Shown piece after piece: positions 46,991 through 58,588 of a stretch of DNA of 64,000 nucleotides (its first letter is position 1; every line of letters begins with the position of its first letter). This stretch comes from Callaeas wilsoni. Its lineage: Eukaryota > Chordata > Aves > Passeriformes > Callaeidae. The stretch is from contig VWPU01014059.1 of the NCBI GenBank assembly GCA_013398955.1, forward strand, positions 806,001 through 870,000, given 5' to 3'. The position numbers were made by a program, and so were the translations under genes. The notes beneath the pieces were generated by a model. That model saw only the letters and a list, made by a program, of their open reading frames with translations, was not told where the DNA came from and ran no database searches.

Positions 46991-48947
46991 AAAGACTATT
47001 TGAGGAGAGTAATTTTCAGATAACAAGTACAATTCAGAAATTTTAAATGAGATGGCAATTTGTGGTTTTCTTAATTGCAACTGACATTGGTCCCACTCCT
47101 ATACATATATTTGGTTATCTTCTAATCAGGACTCTGATTATTTCTCCATGGGTTATTTAGACAGGAGAAAGGGTTAATCACAGTGTGAGAGCACTATTAC
47201 AGAGGTTCTCAAAAAGGATTAAGACTAAAAAAATAGACACAAATATATTCTATATTTAATGATCCATAGAGTTGCCCTAGCATTGCAGGTAGTGCATTGA
47301 GCCATGATATTTGCCGTTCAGATAAATCACATTTAAAACTTTTCTTTGAGTGAAGCTTGTTGTTGACCTCTTTCTCCATATTTTATTTCCATTTAGTTCA
47401 ACTGCCATAGTCTATTAGGAAACAATGTTTTAAAAACGATGGTAATTTTAAAAAAAAGCTGATTGACAGGGAATCTGGAAATCATCCATTTCTTCTTCTT
47501 CTGTTCCTTAGACACTTCAGTGCAATCGTTCCAGTCCACAGCAACTAACACAGGAAAAAGGAAAAAAAACATACATTGACTAGACATTGTTAGATCGAAC
47601 CTGAAAACCGAACCTGACAAAGCGTTTGGCACAATAAGAGTAAGAGACACGAGAGAATCTCTGGAAATGCAGATGGAATTGTTTGTTTGCACTTGAAACT
47701 GGTATTAGAGCTTAAAAATTCAGCGTTTCGTTTTGAGGGTTTTTTCTGTATTTCCTCCTAAAAGTTTACCTAGGGTCCTTTCTCCTAATTTAGTGCAGTA
47801 TTTTATGTCCTTGCAAATGTTTTATAGCTCTAATGTAGCGGATTCAATACCACTACCAGGCAGTGAAGCTCACTCTAGTTGCATCCAACATTCTCCATTC
47901 TCTCTGTAACAGCTCTTTGGAAAGTCACCTGAAATTTTCACCTTAACAAGTTATATCTGTGCTGTTGCACTTGATTTTTACTCAGCTAAATTACAGAAAC
48001 TGTTTAATAGAGATGGCATTCAGCAAGTATTTAGCTGCAATTAGTAGATTTAGCATTTTTTCTCATGAAGTGAGATTTTTGTTTTGGAATTTAACATGAC
48101 AGCCTGCCCAGGATCAAACTTTATCTCAGAAGAGGATAGCTGCTATTCGAGAAGCACATTTGTAGCTGCGTTTTAACATCAAAAATTTGCACTCCAAAGT
48201 GGCACAGAAAAGAATTCTTTCCCAGCTAGAGGAGCAGTTGAAAGATGAAAGTGATAGATACATGAAGAACTCTTGCTCCCAATCTGCTTTTCTTTGGGGG
48301 GGGGAAGTATTTTTATAGAAAAAGAAATATAAAACTGGCCGTTTTACAATGGACTTTTAATAACATCATGGAATGGGGTGGCTTGGAAAGGACCTTCAAG
48401 ATCATCTAGTTCCAGCTCTCTTGCCATGGGCAGGGTGACTTTCCACTGTACCAGAGGATCCAAAGGGAAAATTAAAAGAGCAATCTTTAGTGGTACAATG
48501 TCTGAGAGGGATGGATGTCAATGCATGTAGTACTCAAACATTTACATGCCTCATGATATTTTTACCTGGAAATGAAAAGGCAACAGCTGCAGAATCACAG
48601 AGCAGGTTTTTCCTGGGAAAATGATTAAAGTAAGAAATGAGTGTTTGTACTCTGGGTTAGCTGCTGTATTTCAATACTATTGAAATACAGAAATGAATGA
48701 TGCATGAAAATTTACAGTATTTTGAGTTTTGAAATAACAAACACAGCAGTTATCAGATCTGTAACCAAGGAAAATACCATGGACCAGATTTCTGAAGATA
48801 ATTAATAAAGATACTTAGTAGCTCAAATGCCAGACTACCATTGAATCTAGGTTTATCAGTCCTATTGCAAATTCTACTAAAATTACAGTCTAGGCCTACA
48901 AAAATCTGCAGAAATTTGTACAGTGACTTTTTGTTTTGCTGGTAATG
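46991..48947. other. Mostly unique non-coding block
   Basis: Apart from the CR1 fragment at 48362-48458 no transposon or exon is recognised. A G8-9 run lies at about 48295-48303. Confidence 0.5.
48362..48458 (-). mobile_element. CR1 3' fragment, minus strand
   Basis: 'CATCATGGAATGGGGTGGCTTGGAAAGGACCTTCAAGATCATCTAGTTCCAGCTC' followed by 'TTGCCATGGGCAGGGTGACTTTCCACTG' is the reverse complement of the CR1 3' end (AATCATAGAATGGTTTGGGTTGGAAGGGACCTTAAAGATCATCTAGTTCCAAC ... GCCATGGGCAGGGACACCTTCCACTAG). Confidence 0.82.
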
Positions 48948-49389
48948 CAAAAAAAAACAAAAAACCAACCAACCAACCAAAACCAAACCAAACCAAACCC
49001 AAACCCAAACCCAAACCCTTGACAAACAAACAACCAGCAAAGGCAAGGCAAGGCAAGGCAAGGCAAGGCAAGGCAAGGCAAGGNAAAGGAAAGGAAAGGA
49101 AAGGAAAGGAAAGGAAAGGAAAGGAAAGGAAAGGAAAGGAAAGGAAAGGAAAGGAAAGGAAAGGAAAGGAAAGGAAAGGAAAGGAAAGGAAAGGAAAGGA
49201 AAGGAAAGGAAAGGAAAGGAAAGGAAAGGAAAGGAAAGGAAAGGAAAGGAAAGGAAAGGAAAGGAAAGGAAAGGAAAGGAAAGGAAAGGAAAGGAAAGGA
49301 AAGGAAAGGAAAGGAAAGGAAAGGAAAGGAAAGGAAAGGAAAGGAAAGGAAAGGAAAGGAAAGGAAAGGAAAGGAAAGGAAAGGAAAGG
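48948..49389. repeat. Compound array: A-run, (CCAA), (CCAAA), (CCCAAA), (AGGCA)8, (AAAGG)61
   Basis: Motif by motif: an A-rich run with C (48948-48964), four CCAA units (48965-48980), several CCAAA units, about three CCCAAA units (to 49018), a short linker TTGACAAACAAACAACCAGCA, AGGCA repeated eight times (49041-49083), one N (49084), then AAAGG repeated 61 times without error (49085-49389). The last part is pure purine on this strand. The long Lys/Gly/Glu/Arg frame and the complementary Leu/Ser/Phe/Pro frame are repeat artefacts. The real length is uncertain because of the N. Confidence 0.95.
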
Positions 49390-49465
49390 CACTAAAACCC
49401 CTAGGAACTGCTACTATGAAAGTATCTCTGCATTTCTAGTATTTCAGCAGTACATTAGAGTTCTA

Positions 49466-49511
49466 TTGTTTTGTTTTGTTTTGTTTTGTTTTGTTTTGTT
49501 TTGTTTTGTTT
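49466..49511. repeat. (TTTTG)9 pentanucleotide array
   Basis: About nine TTGTT/TTTTG units, 76 bp beyond the AAAGG array. Confidence 0.93.
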
Positions 49512-49888
49512 CTAAAGATTTCTGCCTGTTTCTGGATGTTGATTGCATTGCATATGAAATAAAATCTGATATAGCCAGAGAAATATATTTTTCTATGAGA
49601 TCTTCTTGCCCAAAAGACTGCCTTTTCCTAAAGGTTCTGCTGAAAAAATTCATTTTATGTTTCAGATAGTCTTCTTGAATATCACTTTGCTATAGGTAAT
49701 AGTCAGTTATAGGTCAGTGCTCCAGAGCTTTTACTAAAGATGAGATTTTGTTGACTTAAAAGAAAGAGGTAGTATCATTAGTGGGCCTGCTGTGGACCCA
49801 CTACTCTAAAAGCAGGCATCAGAAAGGATTTTCTCTCTCTTTTGTATCATTTTGGGATATTATTCTAATATTTTAAAACACAAATTTC

Positions 49889-49950
49889 ATAAAATCATAG
49901 AGCAATTAAAGTGCAAAAAGATATTTAACTTCATTGAGTCCAACTGAACT
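49889..49950 (-). mobile_element. Possible remnant of a CR1 3' end, minus strand
   Basis: 'ATAAAATCATAGAGCAATTAAAGTGCAAAAAGATATTTAACTTCATTGAGTCCAAC' resembles the reverse-complement CR1 end (AAATCATAGAATGGTTAAGGTTGGAAAGGACCTTTAAGATCATTGAGTCCAAC) with many changes. Short and old, so tentative. Confidence 0.45.
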
Positions 49951-50784
49951 GTATTTTTCTGGAATCAAGAGACTCAAATTCTAACCCCTGTTTTCAAACA
50001 CGTATTTAAAAAAAAATGCAAGGAAAATTCTGACTTTATTTTGAGATATCGTGTGATAATTAAGCATCCTGAAAAGGAATGAGCTTAGAAATGGAAAGTT
50101 AACCAAAACAAAACTATCAATAATAACTTCTAAAAACTCTGTATGGCAACTGTATTTCCTTTCAGTTTTGCATTCAAGATGTATTACTAAAAACAGTAAG
50201 AACAATAGAATTTAAGAGGGACTAAAGCTATGTAATCAGTTATTAAGCTGACACAAGGATATTCCTTCTACAGTTTTGAAACCTAGCCAAATTCAGCCCA
50301 ATTATTCTCCTTTTATTCTCCTTGACTGATCAACTTCCTTCAGTGCTGTTAACCAAGATCTTCCTGAAAACTTGCCTGATTTTAATTTCTTGACTCTCTC
50401 CTTTCCTAGTCACTCTCCACATACGTAAAACAGTTAAGTCTATCAAAGAACAGGAAGTGCTCCTTTTCCTTCCATCCTCCATTTCCAATTCCTTACTTTT
50501 GTTCTTCCAGGGCCTTTTTCTACAGAAAATGTGATGCACAAGAACAATTCACAGTCAAATTAGCCTTTCACAGCTTATTGTTTCAGTACAACTTTCTTAC
50601 CTGACAAATGAAAGTCACTCCCATTACCTCATCCCTTGGTAACAGTCCCAGCAGGGGCTTGAAAGAACTGCTAATACAGTGCCATGACAGCGGCTCATTT
50701 TTAAGTGCCATTTTTTGTCTTTGATATCACTCTGGCTCTTCAGAGGCCAATTTTGTTTGCACTTGTTTAAGGTGTTATTTTTTT

Positions 50785-51366
50785 TTGCAAATTACACAGC
50801 TAAAGATCTTGTCTAGATACGTATATACTGCTTTTCAATTAAAACAGTGTTTTCTCCCTGGTTTGACAACCTCTGCTAAGTCCTGGCCCACTTATATTCA
50901 TCCATTCACTTTTGCCTGTCTTTCGCCCTCCCTTTTAAAATTTTTCCATCAGCTACTTCCACTTCATCTATTTCACTGTCTCTTTACAATCAAGCATAAT
51001 CCACTTTCCTTCAGTTTCAAGGACCTTAACACCCTTGAAACACACAGCTATCATATCTTAGTTATGATAAAATGCCATCTCACACCTCAGACGGATGCGC
51101 CACTATTTGTCATATTTTCAAATAAGCTTCATGCTACCTCTCAGACATGGGAGGAGTTTCTCAGAAATATTTTCAGAGCAGCTAACTGTTACCATATTTC
51201 ATCTCTTCCCTTAAAAGTCTGTGTCATGATGCTTATGAATAATGTTGGTATCCATTTGGTGATGTACCTATTCCTACTGCATATTGATTTAGACAATATT
51301 GTCTCAGAGATTTTTTTTATTTATCTACCTCTTATGATTGGTTTTATGCATAAAAACACAAGTTAA
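50785..51366 (+). other. Longest non-repeat open frame (193 codons), probably non-coding
   Basis: ATG-initiated frame, rich in Leu, Phe, Ser, His and Thr, with a hydrophobic final third (residues about 150-188). No catalytic motif, signal peptide or known domain is recognisable. The DNA strand is pyrimidine-rich, which lowers the frequency of TAA, TAG and TGA and can produce such a frame by chance. No upstream promoter, Kozak-like context or splice signal stands out. It could be part of a long 3' UTR or non-coding RNA, but nothing in the sequence proves transcription. Confidence 0.15.
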
Positions 51367-53120
51367 TCATGGTAGGAATTGTCTTTTATCCCTGTGTTTG
51401 AAATGTTTTGCAGCTTGGATTATGGTTGCATAAAAGTAAAATTCAGCTCTGCTTTTAGTATGACATGAGAGAGTATTACTCTTTCAGTAGATTGCATTAG
51501 ATATTTGGTATTTCTGGCTGTGTAAAAGTAGAAACTGTATGAATTTAGAAAGAGCTGAATCTCAGCTTTGCTCACATATGTTTTCGCAGCCATTGCTAGT
51601 GAATATTTTAGTCATTCTCTTTCTTTATAGCTGTAGACAACCTCTTTCATTGTTTTAAGACTGAAAATATTTGTTACTTCCAGATTTTTCTTCATTTAGG
51701 AAAAAACAATTGTTCCTACTTAAGTTAATTGGAGTTGTGATAGTAAAAAGATATAACAGTTGTAATAAAAGTGTGACAAATATAAGCAGCTTCACAACTG
51801 CCTTCCGACACAAAAGCTATAGAGAATGATATGTTCAAGATTCTGATGAAACACTGATTTGTGTAATGTGTTTATAATACTGTTATTGTATCCTTCATTA
51901 TTTAAAAATACAGTCTGGCATCACTTGATTTCTTGTAAGTGCTGCTACAAGTTGGACATATGTTTCCATTTCACTGCATGATGTAAGAAATGCATTAGGG
52001 AAAGAAATGTAAGAGCGAATAAATACTAAGTATCTAACTTTAATATACATGTGCAGCACGTACATTGCACTCATCAACAGGCACTGTCAGGCCATGTTGC
52101 TGTGCCCAGCAGGAGTTCAAGGTCTAATAGGCTGTAGTGATCCATTTGGCAAACAAGCAAAACTCCAAGCACACACAAGAATGTACTGACTGTAGTCCAA
52201 GTGATCAAACAGCATCCAGCAGGCCAGAACACTACACTAAGTGGTCTAACTTACATCAAAACGGAAATGGAAACAAATAGAAAATCTTCAACATAAGTCG
52301 CTTTTCTCGATTTTTTTGATCGATGTGTCTTTCTATTTTCTACTATCCAACAGGCCAACGTACACTTGTGGCTTTGGCAAAGCCTCACCAAACGTGGGAG
52401 CATCATGTTCTAAGCAAAAACCACAAAAAATCAACAAAGAATGTTATCACAGTAGCATCAAGGTTAGAAGTAACTTAAACTAGAGGTTTCACCAAAAACA
52501 GCACTGAATCAATTTTTTCTTAAACTGTCTGCAGAGACGATGTGAAAATATAGCAGACAGCAACTCAGCAGGTCACCGGATAAACAGGCAACAGAAATTA
52601 TATGCAAAATTCCTACTTTGTTTTCCTAAAATGGGATTTTGGTGAAATTTTATTGCTTAATACCAAGAGATTCATCTACAATTCCTATAGTTAAAAGGTA
52701 GACTAGCCTTGGGAGTTGAGTACCAGGAGCAAATACTATTCAGGAATCAACCTTCGGTTTCAGCAGGGTTGTTTGTCAACATAAGATTAACCTCAACCTG
52801 CTTAATATCCTTATAAGTGTTCTGAAGACCTATATTCTGAATCCAGTACAGTTCATCACAACTATATTCTCACAGTTTTTGCATATCAATATATTGGATA
52901 AATATTCGCTCTGCAAACAAGACTCTTGTTATAACATTTTTTTCCATAGGCTGAAAGTCTTTGAGCCTCCACCTCTCACTTCTTGAGAAAAGAATTTAAC
53001 TGCTTTTCCACATCCTGATGGAGGATATTTTGCATCTTTCTTTTGTATCTGAGTCAATATGGATCCAGAATGCTAGAGCCAAGGGCCGGAAAGAGTGATG
53101 TAACACTGAGCATGGCATGT

Positions 53121-53470
53121 AGAATCATAGAGTCATAGAATATGCTGAGTTGGAAGGGACCCATCAGGATCATTGAGTGCAAATTCTGTCCCTGTGAAGG
53201 ACACCCCAAGAGTCACACCATGGGCCTGAGAGCACTGTCCAAACTCTTCTTGAACTCTCTCAGGCTTGCTGCTGTGACCACTTCTCTGGGGGTCCTGCTC
53301 CAGTGCTCAGCCACCCTGTGGGTGAAACACTTTTTCCTGATATCCAACCTAAACCTCCCGTGACTCAGCCTCATGCCATTTCCTTGAGCTGTGTCAGTGG
53401 TCACGAGAGCAAAGAGATCATACTTGCCCCTCCACTTCCCCTCATGAGGATGTTGAAGACCAACTGGGTG
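53121..53470 (-). mobile_element. CR1 3' end, minus strand
   Basis: It opens with 'AGAATCATAGAGTCATAGAATATGCTGAGTTGGAAGGGACCCATCAGGATCATTGAGTGCAA', the reverse complement of a CR1 terminus with a two-unit ATTCTATGA-like tail. It continues through 3' UTR and the ORF2 C-terminus: on the minus strand [20 protein letters not shown] and PREVVTAASLREFKKSLDSA at 53404-53213. Homology becomes weak after about 53440. The tail type differs from the other copies, suggesting a different CR1 subfamily. Confidence 0.92.
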
Positions 53471-54014
53471 GCAGTTGCTCTCAGTTTCTGTGTTACTCCT
53501 GGGATTATCACAGATAAGACAAATAAAACTAGTAAGTTTTTTTCAGACAAGAATTGAACAGAAAAAAAGAACAGCAAATGTTTCAATACCAATAGATTGT
53601 GTGAGAATAAATAAGAGCATAATAAAACCTGTGTAAGGTCTGCAATTACTTCCTAACAAGCAAACATATAAATCCTGAAGATGCAGAGAACAGAAGTATC
53701 TATATTCATAAATGTTGTTATTGCTGGTACCACCAACACACAGACGCTACAAGGCTGTCATGCCAAATATACTTCAATAATTTCAGAGATGAAAGAATAC
53801 TGAATATTAACATCTCTGTATACATGTTTGTACGAAAATTAAAAACACTGCTTTCTAATTAAATAAGAGATTTTTGTATAAGTGTAATAACTGGAAACAG
53901 ATCACATAAGAAATGTAACGGGCACTGCATTCAGGCTGAGAGGCTTCTTATATCTTTTTAATTTGTTACCTATATTTGATGCACATACTTAAGAAAACAG
54001 GCATTTCCTGGGTA
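53471..54014. other. Spacer between two CR1 copies
   Basis: AT-rich sequence with no recognisable feature. It separates the minus-strand copy on the left from the plus-strand copy on the right. Confidence 0.5.
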
Positions 54015-55058
54015 AGTACTGAATGTAATGGGTGAACAAATGGCACAAAGGGTTAAAATAAATGAGGTTACATCAGGCTGGCACTTTTCACTAGTGGGGT
54101 TATGCAGGGCTCCATCTCAGGGCTAGTTCTCTTCAACACCTTATTTAACGACCTGGATGAAGGACTTGAAGGGTTGCTAAGTAAGGTTACAAACTACAGT
54201 AAATTTGGAGAAGCTGTTGACTGTTTTGAAGGCAGAGAGGCCCTGCAGACAGACCTGGACAAATTAGAGGTCTGGGCAATCACCGACTGTAAGAAGCTTA
54301 ACAAAGACAAGTGATAGATTCTGCACTTGGGATGAGGCAACCTTGGATGTATGGACAGACTGGGGAATGAGAGGCTCAAGAGCAGCACTGCAAAAGGGAC
54401 CTAGGGGTCTTGGTCGATGGCAAGTTGAACATGAGTCAGCAGTGCCCTGGCAGCCAGGAGGGCCACGTGTGTCCTCGAGGCCAACATGCACAGCATCACA
54501 GCCAGGCAAGGGAGGCGATTGTCCCACTCTGCTCTGCACTGGGGCAGCCTCACCTTGAGTCCTGTGTGCAGTTTTGGGAACTTAATATAAGATGTTAATC
54601 TATTAGAAAATATCCAAAAGAGGTGATTGGGAAGATGGTGAAGGTGGTGAAGGGCCTAGAGAGGAAATCATACAAGGAGAGGTGAGGTCACTTGGTCTGT
54701 TCAGTCTGGAGAGGAGGAGACTGAGGAGAGACCTCACTGCAGTTAAACTTCCTCATGGGGGGAACAGTAGGGGCAGACATTGATTCTCTCTGGCGATCCA
54801 AGGGAATGGCCTGAAGTTGTGTCAGTGGATGTTTAGGCTGGTATTGGGAAAAGGTTCTTCAGCCAGAGAGTGGTTGGGTACTGGAACAGGCTCCCCAGGG
54901 AAATGGTCACAGCAAGTCTGTCTGAGCTCAAGAAACATTTGGACAATGAACTCAGCACATGATGTGGTTCCTTGTGCTGTCCTGGGCAGTGCCAGAAGTT
55001 GGACTTCAGTGGTCCTTGTGGGTCCTTTCCAGTTCAGGATATTCTGTGATTCTGTGAT
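54015..55058 (+). mobile_element. CR1 copy, plus strand, RT palm to 3' end
   Basis: It starts within the RT palm coding region ('AAATGGCACAAAGGGTTAAAATAAATGAGGTTACATCAGG', 54037-54076) and runs through the palm, thumb and C-terminus. At the end are 'GGTTCTTCAGCCAGAGAGTGGTTGGGTACTGGAACAGGCTCCCCAGGGAA' (54853-54902) and 'GGGTCCTTTCCAGTTCAGGATATTCTGTGATTCTGTGATTT' (55020-55060), the standard 3' terminus. Frames are broken. Among the longer CR1 copies here this one reaches the catalytic region but has lost it. Confidence 0.93.
54102..54314 (+). pseudogene. CR1 ORF2 palm fragment with destroyed catalytic box
   Basis: A 70-codon remnant of the CR1 reverse-transcriptase palm. The expected GVPQGS box survives only as QGS at the start, then GLVLFNTLFNDLDEGLE matches the family. 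At residues 29-32 (54186-54197), where the CR1 family has the metal-binding FADD box, this copy reads VTNY, so both catalytic aspartates are lost (GAC to AAC and GAC or GAT to TAC type changes). The downstream segment EGREALQTDLDKLEVWA matches the family again, which fixes the alignment. The frame ends at a stop after 54311. Confidence 0.88.
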
Positions 55059-58000
55059 TTATCGCATCTTAGGAAGAAATAAAACTTTGTTCCAGAATGA
55101 TTGATATAATCTGATGTTATATTTATTAATCACATTATAGTGGAGTTGTCTTCCCTGCAATGAGAATGGTAAACATTTCTCAGTAGGAAACCCTTTATTT
55201 CATGCTCTCATCAACTCTCTGGTCTTTGATGTTTATCATAGTTTCCTGTTGAACACTGAGACACATAACGGGCATATTCTACCAGAATAGCAACCTACTG
55301 TGGCTTTCTGACCAGAATTCAGATCAAGTATGCAATAGCTGGAAATGGTATGACAGTGCTATTCCTGCCGACATATGATCATGTTTTGATTTATTTATTT
55401 TGTTAGTGCAGAGGTAGATATTTTTTACAGCATTTTTATTTCACTTTGCCTTTTTCTGAGAAGAAAGTATATTCTTCAAGAATTTTCCACATTTTTGAAA
55501 ATGCTGATAGTTCTCCACTTGGACCATGTGTTTTTAAGATATCGAAATACTAAAAATGTAAAAAAAAATACTAAATCTAAATTTTACATCTGTTTTCAAA
55601 TGCACACCCATATATTTAAGAAGCACAGATGTGTATGAAATAAAACAAAGGATGTTCCTGAATTTTCTATTGTTCTAATCCTTTCATTTCCTCCATAATA
55701 ACCTTTTTGTCTTTTTTCCCAACTCTTGGGTTTACTGGCAATGATCTGTTCATGCCAGGGAAGTTGTGCTGATTTATACTGGCTAAGAAATTAAACCTCT
55801 GTTTTCCAGTAACTGTATTCTGTGGGTCAGTTTTTTTCATTGCATTTTTCTTTTTTTCCTGCTTTAGTTTATGTTTCTGAATTCATTTGTTTCTTTCTTT
55901 CTTTGAATGAACTTTTTTATACTGCAAATGCTGGGCATTGTATTTTCATTAACTGCAGTGCTAGTTTCACCTTCTATTCCTTCATGACAAAGAAGAGTGG
56001 TGTACTACATAGCGAGGAGCTTCCAAGCAAGCTGTCAGGTCTTGAGTGTGTGCCTCTGCATTTCTTGTGGTATTATATTGAAGTTATTTCTTCAGATGTT
56101 TAGACCTTTTGCTTAGCAAAAAAAAATTCAACAGGGTTTAAAATTTTTGAGGCCTAAATCACCATGACTTTACCCCAATAAAATACCAGTGTAATACTCT
56201 TGGCATTTTTAATATTATTCCAGCATAAACCTCTAACTTATTTTAGCAAATTAGGTCTTTTATTTTTAGAGACCTTTGGAAAGCAAGAAGACTGTGAGCT
56301 CGTGGAGTTTGTGCCATTTAATTGAATATTCATGAAGAAAATTTAGAGTATGAACATTCAGTGCTAATCTGTAGAGTTTTCATTTGAAGTCTTCAACTTA
56401 TTTTTAAATATGTGTTCCTCATTTAATGAAATATAAAATGAATTGTTATTTCTAAAATAATGTGGGTGAAAATCCATCACTTCAAGTACCATCTAGTGCC
56501 CACTGAAATAAATGTGCATCATGTAATCTACATTCCAATGTCTTCTTAAAAATTAGTTGTGATCTTGTGTACTCTGTGTTAAATCTAAATCATCAAGTCG
56601 ATATATTAAGGGTAAGAATCTTGAGCATAAAATTAAGAATCTTCTTAACTTGGAGTCAACAGAAATGAAGCGTGAAAAGATATACTTTATAAATGACTGT
56701 TTCTGACAAAGATTCCATCATGTTTCTGTATAGGTTTGTTGGAAAATGTTTTAGATCTCAGGAAATAGATTTAAGAATTGGTAAAACTATAAGAAAACAG
56801 GATAGCTAACTGGGTTAGAAACTATTTTATTCTTTAAACTCTGCTGGTGATTCTATCCCACCGTTGAAGTCTCACTTTAGAAGCTGCATAAACATACCGT
56901 TTTCTGCACCTCCTGTGACAATAACACACTGGGACACAGTGAAGTGTGCTGTCTTTTCTGTGGAATAGTTGCCACAAGAGTAATAACTGCGAATGCTGGT
57001 ACTAATACCATTTTTCAGATTATATCTGACACCTCCATATGGGCAACCAAAAATGTGTTAGGAGGGTTGGGATGCTAGAGAACATGCTCAGTTGTGATTC
57101 TAGTTTTGTAACAAAAATGCAAAGGAAAAGTAGAACAGCAATAAAAAAAGAATTATTTTTATTTTCATTCTTATATGGCTGTAACATAAAAGAAAACTTT
57201 ACCCTCAGATTCCTCATATGTGCCAGCATCCAAACAGAGTGTAAAGTTCGTATCAAGGCGTAGGTTCAGTTTTCATATGCTGCATTATTTATCCAGTGGT
57301 GTCCTTTAGGCATTACATTTGATGTTTCTCTCTGTGAGAAAGTTATCCATTTATGAGGGTTTATACTACCATCTAGTGTAATCTTCTTTCTTTTTAATAA
57401 AATATTGTCTTACACATAAACAAATCCCCAAGCCCACGGTTGCTGATATTACTGAATATACTTTGCTGAAAATACATGTGTCCATGTGTTAGAAAAAATG
57501 ATCTTTCCTTGAGGTCAAATATTAGTTACGTTTATAATTGTAGCTTTTCAGCATCAGAGACATGTTTTATTAATTACAGAAACAAATTTGGATTAAAGGC
57601 AAATGGCTGCCCTCCACAATCTTTAATTCAATTACTGAAGAAATTGCCTGTCTTTACTGAGATAACAGAGGCTTAATTGGTGCCCCTTCCTTCCTTCCTT
57701 CAGTATTCTATATTAAAGAGGAGAAGATTAATGTCTGCCAGGGAAGGATGCAGAAATCAGAAAGAAAGATGAAGAAACAAGCCATGTTCTAGATGCAGGG
57801 ACCTGCTATTTGATGCTTGAATGAAGCAGCTTTCACACGTACTTTGCTGTTTTAATTTTCAGAAGGCAAAGAAAAGGAGACTAGTTTACCCAAGATATTT
57901 CCACATTCCAGTGGGACTATTCAGAGTTTGCCCATGAGCATAGGTAATATGCTGTGACTGAAAGAAGAAGCAAGAAAGATTATGTAATGAATATATAACA

Positions 58001-58358
58001 CATGTAAAGAGGGTTCTCGGAATCAGGATTTTATCTTCCTAATTGATGCACATTCAGACTGGACTACTATAGTCCCTTGAAGGAATTAAAATTAAATCAG
58101 TGGGATGTATTCTGAAGTAAGATGGACATAGAGGGATGGGCTAAGTTTACTTGTTGACCTAGTCATTAACTCATCTAAATCTAATGTAATAGGAATCATA
58201 ATGCCACCCAATCCAAAGTCTAGTTAAGCATTTCTTTGGCTTGAAAAGGAAACTGTGGCCATTATCACATAGTGATTAAATTAATTAGATAATCAGATTA
58301 ATTTAGATACTCCAGAATCTAAAAGACTATGGAACAGAAGAAAGAAAAGAAAAAAAAG
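55059..58358. other. Unique non-coding block
   Basis: Over 3 kb with no supported exon, RNA gene or transposon. Short frames only. A small CTTCC run lies at 57687-57702. The last 20-30 bp before 58358 becomes purine-rich and leads into the array. Confidence 0.55.
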
Positions 58359-58588
58359 AAAAGAGAAGAGAAGAGAAGAGAAGAGAAGAGAAGAGAAGAG
58401 AAGAGAAGAGAAGAGAAGAGANNNNNNNNNNNNNNNNNNNNNNNNNNNNNNNNNNNNNNNNNNNNNNNNNNNNNNNNNNNNNNNNNNNNNNNNNNNNNNN
58501 NNNNNNNNNNNNNNNNNNNNNNNNNNAGAAAAGAAAAGAAAAGAAAAGAAAAGAAAAGAAAAGAAGAGAAAAGAAAAGAAAAGAAAAG
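58359..58588. repeat. Purine array (AAGAG)n - gap - (AAAAG)n
   Basis: About twelve AAGAG units (58359-58421) run into a stretch of 105 N (58422-58526) and emerge as about twelve AAAAG units with one AAGAG variant (58527-58588). The true array is unresolved. Its two ends carry different units, so at least one motif switch lies within the gap. Frames crossing it are meaningless. Confidence 0.95.
58422..58526. other. Assembly gap, 105 N
   Basis: Run of N inside the purine microsatellite. The gap size may be an estimate. Confidence 0.99.

Larger units (their letters stand above)
49512..53120. other. Mostly unique non-coding block
   Basis: It contains a doubtful CR1 scrap (49889-49950) and a pyrimidine-skewed stretch (about 50280-51370) that opens a long plus-strand frame. 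The stretch 52030-52480 is less AT-rich and more complex but matches nothing I recognise. Confidence 0.5.

Noticed and set aside
48998..49018. CCCAAA units as telomere-like sequence
   Set aside because: Vertebrate telomere repeats are TTAGGG/CCCTAA. These units grade from CCAA and CCAAA, so they are microsatellite drift.
48883..49669. Long open frames on both strands (up to about 248 codons), Lys/Gly/Glu/Arg or Leu/Ser/Phe/Pro rich
   Set aside because: They are direct translations of the AGGCA/AAAGG arrays, whose units lack stop codons. No start context or non-repeat domain.
52030..52480. More complex, less AT-rich segment as a possible LTR or DNA transposon
   Set aside because: No TG...CA ends with duplication, no TATA/AATAAA order and no terminal inverted repeat could be found.
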